A stretch of DNA of 64,000 nucleotides from Apodemus sylvaticus (lineage: Eukaryota; Chordata; Mammalia; Rodentia; Muridae): NCBI RefSeq assembly GCF_947179515.1, contig NC_067482.1, positions 79,039,444-79,103,443 of the forward strand, in the 5' to 3' direction. The position numbers were made by a program, and so were the translations under genes. A model generated the notes under the pieces. The model was not told the origin of the DNA, did no database searches, and saw only the letters and a program-made list of their open reading frames with translations. Below, in pieces: positions 21,301-31,983 of this stretch (position 1 is the stretch's first letter; every line of letters starts with the position of its first letter).

Positions 21301-24300
21301 ATGTGCACATCTGTCACCTGTGGCATGCGCCACCACTGCCCTGCCATGGACAACCTTTATTCTGAGGCCCTGCACAGCTGCTCTGAGCCACTTTTCTCCA
21401 CATCTGTCTGTCTGCTGTGAAATCCGGGGCCTCCCATGTGGTCTCTGTCTGGCCCTTGAGCTCATCTGAGGCAGCCCTCTACTCTAACAGAGGAGCGTCT
21501 CAGATCGACATCCAAAGTGGCCACAGAGGCCCTTAAAGACCTGACTAAAAAGCCTGGAATTCTATCTTTTCTGCATTTTGATTCAGTATCCAAACACGGA
21601 TACTGGGAGGAGGAGGGAGAAGGGGAAGGAGGAGAAAAAAGGGAGGAAGGGAGGGAGGGAGGAAGGGAGGGAGGAAAGGAGGGAGGAAGGAAGGAAAGAA
21701 GGAAGGAACTTTAAACAGGGTAAACACGTTAGTGCCTCTAAGTGACATTATGGAAGTGACTTAGGATCAGCCTGGTGCTATTTCAGGGCTGAACGTTCAA
21801 GGCCAGCCTGGGATCATAGTGAGACACAGATGATTAATCTTGATTATTATCTTACTGGGATTTAGAGTCACCATGGAAGCAGATTTCTGGGTATGTTTGG
21901 GGAGGGGGATTTCTAGATTAGCTTAATTAAAGGAAGAAAGGCCCACTCCAAATCCAAGTGATCCCATCGCATGGGATGGGAAGGAAAGCTGCCTGTGAAC
22001 GGACGGACGGGGGCTCTCAGGGACCATCACTGAGCTTTCCCAGCTAAGATCTCCGACACCTCGTCCCACCTGGGTGATCTGTCTCACCGAGAACTGCGAG
22101 CTCAAACCAGCTTCTCTCAGCACTTTGCTTCCCTAAGGTCTTTGTCATAGCAATGACACACTATTGCAAACCTTGTTTGCAAATGAAAAGATAAAATCTA
22201 ATAGCTCAATAGTAGAACTAACTCTCTTTTACCCGGTAAAAGGCTCTAGATTCAATCCTCCTTGGGGAGGGGGGGATATGTCATTTATCCTGGAAGTGGG
22301 GCTCTTTTGTTCCTCAAAGACAGTGGTCTTTGATCCCAACACTCAGGAGGCAGACACAGGCGGATCTCTATGAGCTTTTGAGGCCAGCCTGATCTACAGA
22401 GTGAGTTCCAGGACAGCCAGAGCTACACAGAGAAACCCTGTCTTGAAAAACAAACAAAATAGACAGTGGTGTTTGCACAGCTGTGTTCTAAGAATTCCCA
22501 GCCCAAATAACCAAACAGTCCCCAGGTTGCTCCCCCTGGAACTCTTGCTGGGAACAGAAAGCAGAGATTTCTCAAGAAGAAGCAAGAATCCAGGGGAGAG
22601 AGCAGGCTGGTAGGAAGACTCCTCTGCTCCGAGCCAGAGTCATCCCTGGGGAGGCACATCAGCCTCCACACTCGGCCAGGACCCAGAAGGAGCAGCCACT
22701 AATCTCTGCACATTCTCAGGCTTGTCAGGTCTCCAGGGACAAGTGTCTACCTTCTAAGAGTCATTAATGGCACGAGTTGATCAAGGTTATTTGATACAAT
22801 TCATCTTTCTGGAGTTCTCACCGCATACCAAGCATTAAACCTACCCAAAACATGCCCACCAGTGATCACAGTGGCCCTATGAAGAGAAGGAATATCTCAT
22901 GCCCTCACTTAATAACTGTCTGGGCTCACTAGCCTGGGCTTGTAGGGGAGTGCACGGAGAATGAGGAACTGGGGTTCTAAGTCTGGGTCTCTCTCTCTCT
23001 CTCTCTCTTTTTTTTTTTTTTAGGTTTTTGGCTTTTGGTTTTTTGAGACAAGGTTTCTCTATATAGCCCTGGCTGTCCTGGAACTCACTCTGTAGAACAG
23101 GCTGGCCTCCAACTCAGAAATCTGCCTGCCTCTGCCTCCCAAGTGCTGGAATTAAAGGCCAAGTTTGGGTCTCTTGCTGACAGTGGTAGTCCATAGCTCC
23201 CACCACAGGCCCAAAACACCACAGGCCCAAAACACAGGCCAGAAGGGAGTGGAGAAGATAGACATAGAACTAAACCAGAACTCCTTCCAAGAAACTCCTC
23301 TGTTCCCCATCCTTCCTGTGATACCATTTCAAGCATGGCGGCCTGAGGGGAAGTGAGGGCTAGGATGGGGGATGGGGAGCCTCACGTGAATCCTCTGATA
23401 TCTTGCGCCATCTTCAGGACATCTTCCAAGGAGGACCCAGCAAAGACAAAAATTGTTTGTTCGTATGGTGGCTGGACACTGGAAACCTTCAATGTGACGC
23501 TGATGATTTCTGAGATGTGGGCAGGTTCCTCAACAGCTGGCACCAACATGACTATGCCAGGAAGAAGGGAAGAGGCAGCTGTCATGAGGATTGGGATGCG
23601 AGTCCCCCTTTCTTCCTACGGACACCTTGCCCAAGTGTCCATGGCCTTTCCTCAAAATAGCTCAGTCAAAGGCATGAGCGGTGACCCGCTGGGCGAGCGT
23701 GAGGACAAGAAGCCTGGCTCTCATGCCAGCCTCCTCGGTCCTCAGCCTCCATGTCCTCCCGCAGCCCCAGCCTGAGCTCCTTGCTGGTGTCCCTGCGTCT
23801 TGCCTCTCTCCTGTCTGACACACTGCTCTCAGAGGACCCTTTCTGCATTTGTTCAAGTCGCATCCTGGTCACCTCTAACAGACGCATCTTCTGTGTCTGC
23901 ATTTATCTGCTGTGCCTGTTGTTCTCCCAGACCCACTCTCTCCCAGGATGCCCCTGCATCACTGGGCTCTGTGCCTCTGCTTCGGTCCTTTCTGCTCCTT
24001 TGCCCTCTCCTCCCATTTCCTGACAAGGCCTTGGGCATCAACACTAACCAAATGTGTCTCTCCACCCAGAGTCACCCACTCATCTGTGATGATCTCACTT
24101 TTCAACCTGACTGGATGTAGAATCAACTAACAAGCATGTCTCTGGGTACTCGGGAGATGGATTTTCTTGGCCAGATTATTCAAAACAGTATTATTTACAC
24201 CTCTGTAAATGGGGGTGGCACCTTCCAGTGGCAGATCAGACAAAAGGACGCGGAAGAAGGAACCTGCTCCTTGGCTGCTTGCCCTCGCTCTCACTATCTA

Positions 24301-27300
24301 TCCCTTTATCTGCCCTGTTTACAGCATTCCTTTGCTGATATTAAAACCAAATTCTTCCCACTTCCAATGTAGACAGAAGGCTAGCAGTTCTAGAATCTTT
24401 CAGGCCTTCTGCGTCACACTGGGACTGCGGGAGACACCCAGCTTCACAGATAAACTGATTCTCTGCCTCTCCAGAGTGAGGGAGCCACTCTTGAACTTTC
24501 TGTACCATATAGTGTGTGCCAATCCAATAAATCATCCTATCAATGCTGCTCCTTTAGAGGACCGTGGTTAATACACTCCTCCATCCATTCACTCAAACAT
24601 TTCCACAGTGGGTACCACACAGTGGGTACCACCCAGAGCACTTATTTGGGGCCTGTGTCCACACCATGAGCATCAGAAGGCTGTGGCCTCATTTTAGCTG
24701 CTGTGTCCTGTGCAGACCCACAGCTGGCTTAGCAAAGGATAACTGACTGGTCACCCATCACTGGGACCCACAGAGCGTAGCTTATCACACAGGAGACAGA
24801 AAGGGCTCAGCTACCCCTGGGCGCCTGGCAGTCTGGGAAGATAAGATCCAAGTAGGTCTTGTGGTTCAGGATGGGTAGCAGCTGGGAAATCATCAGAGGA
24901 TTCTGGAAGGCCCCATCCTGGAGGCTGAGCAGCAGGGATGCCCCTGCCTTGACGCATGCCGTGCCCAGCCCTACCCCAGATGCAGGAGAGGCCATCAACA
25001 TCTGTGAGGAAGAGAAGGTCGTACGTCAGCAACTGGGAAGGAACTGGGTCCTTCAGCCTCTAACCGGCCCTTCTGCCACTGACCTGTTGATTGGTCATGG
25101 CTTCAGAGTCTCTTTCCTACCTGTAGTGCCAGTGGGGTGCTGTAGATATTCCCAAAGTAGCCCTCAGGGGCCTGGGCCTTCAGGATCTTCTCTCGCACTG
25201 TCTCAATAGCCATGGTGATCCGTGGACTCAGATCAGAGTTGAAATTGAATCGCTCCAGACAGGTGAAGGCCAAGCCGGCCATGGCTTCTGTGTCTGGGGG
25301 ATAGGACCTAGTATGAACTAGAGAGCTTGGGATTTGGGGGGTTCAGGATCATATATGGTACCAATCCAGGTGGTTTGCCTAGGACTTCCCTGGTCTGAAC
25401 ACTGGACACACTGAGCCCCAGAAAACCTCTCAGACCTAGACAAACTGTTGGTCACTGAGTAATTTGAGAGCAAAAGGTTAGATGGACAGACTGAAGAAGG
25501 TTCCAAGAGGATGGATTCTACAGTCCTTCTTCCTAAACCAGGATGCACATTGAGATGACAGAGGGAGCTTTATTTTGTTGATTAATTAATTCATATTGGT
25601 TTTGTAGTGTTGCGTTTAGGACCCCAGGCATGCTAGGTGCTTGTCACTGGGCTTCATCTCCAGCCCCCTTGGGGGGTCTGACACCAACAGCTGCCTTATC
25701 TACCCTCAGGCAGTCTGATTTAATTGATAAAGGGAGATGTCAGGCCTGGGAATTTTTTTTTTTTCAAGACAGGGTTTCTCTGTATAGCCCTGGCTGTCCT
25801 GGAGCTCGCTCTGTAGACCAGTCTGGCCTCGAACTCAGAAATCCACCTGCCTCTGCCTCCCAAGTGTTGGGATTAAAGGAGTGCACCACCACCGCCTGGC
25901 AGGGAATTTTTAAGATCTCCTCTTCCCTGTAGGTAACATTAATGTGTCCACTTCGTTTCTCTACAATCTCTGAGACAAGTCTCTCACTGACAGAGGTCCT
26001 GGTGCCCTTTTCTCTCTGAGCAATCATCCACCAATCACCCCTCCATTCTGCCCACCCTACAAGAGGCCTTATTCACTCACAGAAGCCCCGGCCTAGCAGA
26101 GACCTTGAATCGTAATAATTAAAAAAAAAATGGATCTGGCGGCCCAAGGTCATATGGTGAGAAATCGGATCAAAATCCAGGTATCAGAATCCCCAGGTTA
26201 CATGGTTCCAAGTGTGTGCTAAGACCTCTGCTCGTACAGCACCTTTCACTGAGATGCTGCTGGGAGGTCGTTTTAAAGGAGAGGCCTGACTGCTGGGGGA
26301 GGCGGGATGATGACCTGCAGTGAGCCTGTGATGGAGCTGTGGTTAAGATGCAAGTCCAGTCTCAAAGCTGGCTCACGGTCCCCACCATTTCACTTCTAAG
26401 GGATCTGACGAGGAGATGTCCCAAGGAAAGGTGAGCATAGGGGCCCCTGGGGCTGGCGGAGGCTAGGTTTTGTCCACTCACCCACAGAGAGGTGGCCCTG
26501 GTAGGTAAAGAAGTCATGCTCAACAGCATACAGGAGCTTGCCCACGACGCTGTCATGGACCCGCTTCTGGTGAACACACAGTGCCAGGATGCTGAGGCTA
26601 TACTGGTAATAGCTGGTGTGGGGGTGGCCTTCATGATTGTGTCCTGGGATTAGAAAGGCAAGGAGTAGAGAGACATGTCAGGCTTGAAGGCTTCCCTTTC
26701 AGTCTCTTCCTAGCAAGAAGCTCCACAGCTCACAAAACCCCAGGCCGCCCAGCTGAGGTCCCAGTGTATGCCAGGTTCTGTGTTTGCAGGTCAGAATAGG
26801 AGATGGTGGCTCAACACACACTCAAGGGACAGCAAAAGTGTAACAGAAATGTGGCCAGAGGTCCCCAAAGCCAATAACAGAAGTCTTTACATAGCTGGGA
26901 AACTGAGACAGGATTCTTCACGGAAGTCACTCTGTGGGGCATATATGCATATCTAGGCTTGTCTGTGAAGGTCTTTGTGCCTGACGCACAAGCAAGCAAT
27001 GCCTACAAAGTGTAAGAGGGCAGCCAGGCTGGACCCGAGAATTATGAATGGAAGAGTGGGGGAGGGGGGCTGCCAGAATGAAGAACAGGTTTATACTGAA
27101 AAGCCCTGCTTCAGGTGGGCATTAGGTCCAAGTCAGGAGGCTGGAAAGTTGACAGAGGCTAAGGAGTAGGCGGAGAGGAGGCTGTACGGTGTCCCAGAGG
27201 TGGAAAATCGCTCAGTCTTCCTGCCTGAGCATCCCAGCAGCTTGTGCATGGGGTATGGGAAAGCTTGGGTCAAGTGGGGCAACTGAGTCCAGCCTGAACC

Positions 27301-27995
27301 TCTAGGTAGACCCGATGTGGACAAAGAGGGAGTTAGAAGAGGTCTGGAAAGAAACCCCAAAGTTCTGATTCCCACCAAGAACCTCATTTCACAAGAACAA
27401 CTATGAGTCTGAGGCCTACCTCAAAACTACAAAGGATAAAACCATTGGATGAGCCCTCTTAGATGTTCCTAGCCACTCAGATGGTGTTCTCCTTACCAAT
27501 GGCCTTCTTCTCATCCTCCAAGAACCACTTGAGCTGTGAGATCATCCTGTCACCCTTTCGGCTCCCAAAGAACTCGCAGTTGGCCCTGAGAGCAAGCAGG
27601 TAGAGGGCCAGGCTGCCCCCAGAGAGCTTGGTCTGGCAACCACTGCTATCATCGCCGGAGGTGGACCTAGGACGAGGCAGGACAAGAGCGCCTTTATGAG
27701 AAAGTGCTCTCTTGAGAAGGTGCTCTCTTGAGAAGGTGCTCCTTTGATAAACTGGGCTTGGCCCACACTGAGGTCACAAAGTGGAATTAGCAGTCAGCTG
27801 TGCTGGTATGCGATGCATACCACAGATTCTTAAAAAGAAGAAAGGTGAGATAACTCAGGGATAAAACATAAGGGTGCCTACATTCAGATCACACTGTTTG
27901 ACCCACAGTTTGGCCATGAACTCTCTCCTTTATTTTCGCTCCCTTCCCTGCATTCTTGAGAAGGAATGGAGTGGCGAAGGTACTTCAGGGCTTTT

Positions 27996-28039
<44 letters not shown>

Positions 28040-30959
28040 GGTTTTTGGTTTTTGGATTTTGGTTTTTGAGACAGGATTTATCTGTGTAGCCCAAGATGTC
28101 CTGGAACTCGATCTGCAGACCAGGCTGGCCTTGAACTCACAGAGATCCGCCTGCCTCTACCTCCCAAGAGCTGGCTTTAAAGGTGTACACCACTACGCCT
28201 AGTGATCGATGGCTTTTTTCTTATTCTTCGCCTCTTGTTCAAACCCCAGAGCAGGCCTCTCTTTAATGGCCACTCTTTGGAGAAGAAGCACAGAAATATG
28301 CAGCTTCTAGACTCTACATGAAAGAACACAGCTGTGAATTAGCAGTGTCTGTCTATAGTACAAGAGTAAGTACAAGAGTACTTCAGAAAGAGTTAGATAC
28401 TGCTTCTTTGTATCAATACACAATCATGTTTGGTTATGAATTAGTAATGTCTGCCTTAGGTACCAGTGGAGAGCACAGAAAGAGTTAGGTGCTGCTCTGG
28501 GGCTCATGAATTAATTTTTGCTTCAGACACAAATGGGGAACACAGGAAGACTTAGGTGCTGCTTCAGCAATCAGGAACGCCACCTCAGGACAAAGGGCAC
28601 GTGTCAGCATCTCTGATCTAGTACACTCTGCAGACAGAGAAAGGCTCAGAGAAGAGAAACTATGCCTAGAGTTTGTCAAAAAGTCATGAAATACCCCAAT
28701 TAGAATCCAGTCTCCTATCTCTTATAGCATGGATCAAGTCATGGGGAAGGACAAGAGAATAGTAATACCGCAGGAGGCACTGCTGGTAATGGAGTTTGAG
28801 GCTGTGGAGGTAGAGGTCCTCCTTGGTCCCAGCCTGCATGCTGGAAAGTCGCAGGCCAACGAAGATGCCAGGGTTCAACTGCTCTGAGGAAAGTCGATCC
28901 ATCCAAGGCAGGAGGCGCTGGCCCAGCCTCTCGACCAGCTGGCTGTCTATCCGTGGAATTACTGAGAAAAGAAAATGGTGTGAGAGAGACCACGGAGCTA
29001 TGCCATTGGCGAACAACTCTTCTGACTGCCTTACTAGGCAAAACCTTCCCCAGGGAATAAGGGTTTCTATTCCCATTACCGCCCAGCCCACGGCCCGCCT
29101 GGAGACATGCCCTCTATGGTGCAAGGCAGCAGGTAAAAAGGAAAGCGGGGAGCCGGGCAGGGTGCGCACGCCTTTAATCCCAGCACTTGGGAGGCAGAGG
29201 CAGGCGGATTTCTGAGTTTGAGGCCAGCCTGGTCTACAGAGTGAGTTCCAGGGCAGCCAGGGCTATACAGAGAAACCCTGTTTCAAAAAAAACGAAAAAG
29301 AAAAAAAAAGAAAAGAAAAGGAAAACAAAGAAAAGGAAAGCAGGCATCTCCTACTAGGAATTGAGAGTGGGCCAAGGAGAGGTGATGGACTAAGACCAAA
29401 GGATGTTGTTGCCAGGCAACCACCCTACCTATTAGGAGTGACTGGAGACCAAGCCCAGCAGTAAGGCCAGGCAGCTGTCTCTTTTGCCTCTCTCACCAGC
29501 CCTGTGGTGTAGATAGATTATTTTTGTTGTTGTTTTGCACAGAAAAGGAAATAGAAGTTCAAAGTCAGGGTAGGTCTTAAATGATGCCGAGGAGCCAAGA
29601 CTGTGTCAAACTGCTGCCCCTCCCCTTGCGTTTGGCACACTCATGAATGTATTCTACTGATTGTTCAAAGCCCCAGCCCTCATGCAGGGAATGTTCCACA
29701 TCGAAGGTCACATGTTGTAGGCTGCCGACTGGTTCTCCCAGCCGCCCGAGGAAATTCCTCCACACGAACCTTAAAAGACCACTTTTTCTGTCATCCCTAT
29801 TTTAGTTAAAAGGGTCTGACCCTGGGGGACCAGCTACTAACACCCTGTCAGGACTTGGGATTCACCTGCAATGTGTAAGCAACACACTGACAGATGCCCT
29901 GGAAGCAGAAAGCTCAGGGGAGTCACCAATCCCAGTTGATGGCTGACCCCCTTCCTTGGGAAGGGACCATGCTCAGACTGGGGAAGAGTAGATTGTCTTA
30001 GAGTCACTGTGGACTTTCTGGCCCACTTACTGACTCTCAGTCATCACCCACTCCAGTTGTCTAATGGACCTATGTCCCAGCAAGCCAGAAAGTCCCTTCC
30101 TCCAGAGGAATAAGAAGATGGTCTGCCACAGGGCTCTTGGCCTACTTTCTTGGACTTCCTGGCCTGAGGACCAAGGTCCCTTGATCATAGCCTCACCTCT
30201 CTAAATGCTTTTACAGAAGTCATAGGTATCTACCGATGTAAGGGGGCCATTCACAAGTATGAACTCTAAATGACTGTTGGCTCTATGGGCTAGGCCAGGG
30301 CACCTGGCTGGCTCCTCATGAAATGTTCATTCTGACAGCCAAGCTGGACATGCATGGTGGCACAGGCCTGCAGTCTCAGCGCCTGAGGGGCTAAGGCTGG
30401 AATCCATCATAATGAGACCCTGCAGGGAAGACTAACTTTTGGGATATCTGTCTCTATTTTTCCAGAGTTCTGTCAGTATCTTTGAGGTCCTCTGCTGTGG
30501 CTCTCTATCTGACTGGCCCTGGAGGACATTTTACTATTTAAGCAGGGTCTCCGGATTGCAGGCTGGCCTCAAACTCAGTACGTCCTTGAGGACGACCTTA
30601 GAATCCTGGTCTTCCTGCCTCTACCCCCCACACATCGGGGTGACAGGTGTAAGCCACCACACCTGGATTATACAATGCTGTAGACTCAACCTAGGGCTTT
30701 GTTCATAGTAGGCAGGCACTCTCCCAACTAAGCTCTAGCTCAGCAATAGAACTCTGATCTTCTGCTTTTCCTTGAAATTAGTAAGGGAGCCCAGAGACCC
30801 CAACCCAGGCTCTGACCTACAACCAGAGTCAGGGAAGCACTCGAGCTAGTCAACAGGGCTTTAGGCAAGGTTGCTGTGATGGCTAATCTTCGTTGTCAAC
30901 TTCACTACATCTGGAATCAACCAACCCCCAAGCTGCAGGGCACTTCTGTGAGGAGATTT

Positions 30960-31025
<66 letters not shown>

Positions 31026-31904
31026 TCCCTTCCTTCCTTCCTTCCTTCTTCCCTCCCGCTCTCCTTCCCTCCCTCCCCTCCTTTCTTTGAGATTTATTTA
31101 TTTATTTACTTATTTACTTATTTATTTTTATATGTAAGTACACTGTAGCTGTCTTCAGACACACAAGAAAAGGGCATCAAACCCCTTCACAGATGGTTGT
31201 GAGCCACCATGTGGTTGCTGGGAATTGAACTCAGGACCTCTGGAAGAGCAGTCAGTGCCTTTGAGTACTAATGAGCCATCTCTCCAGCCTGAGGCATTTT
31301 CTTAATGACATTACAATTCAAAGACACACTCTAAATCTGGCCCAAACTTTTGGATGGCAGCCCAGGTAAGGAAAGGAGGAAACTTTGCCTTTTGCCTGCT
31401 CTCCCTCACTCTCACTGGCAAGTGCATCTGCTCTATTGCTGTGGCGGGTATTAAGTCTACTGTCTTCATGGTTCCAATATACACTGAAGACCATCCGCTT
31501 CCCAGGAATCCTCCAAGACTCCAGCATCAAATTGAGTCTTCAGAGATAACCAGCCCCACAGACTGAATAACTACGGGATTCTCAGTCTTTTTCCATCAAG
31601 AGACAACCATGCTGGGTTACCACAACCACACCCTGTAAGCCAGTGTTTCAAAATACACACTCATCAGTTCTGCTAGCAGTGGTCCTCAACCTGTGGGTCT
31701 CAACCCCTTGGCAGACCTCTATCTCCAAAAATATTTACATTACGATTCATAACAGTAGCAAAATTATACTTAGGAAGCAGAGGCAAAAATAATTTGACAG
31801 TTGGGGGGGGGGTCACCACAACATGAGGAACTGTGTTAAAGGGTTGCACCATTAGGAAAGTTGTGAACCACTACACTACAGTACCCTAACACAGCTCCAT
31901 CTCA

Positions 31905-31983
<79 letters not shown>

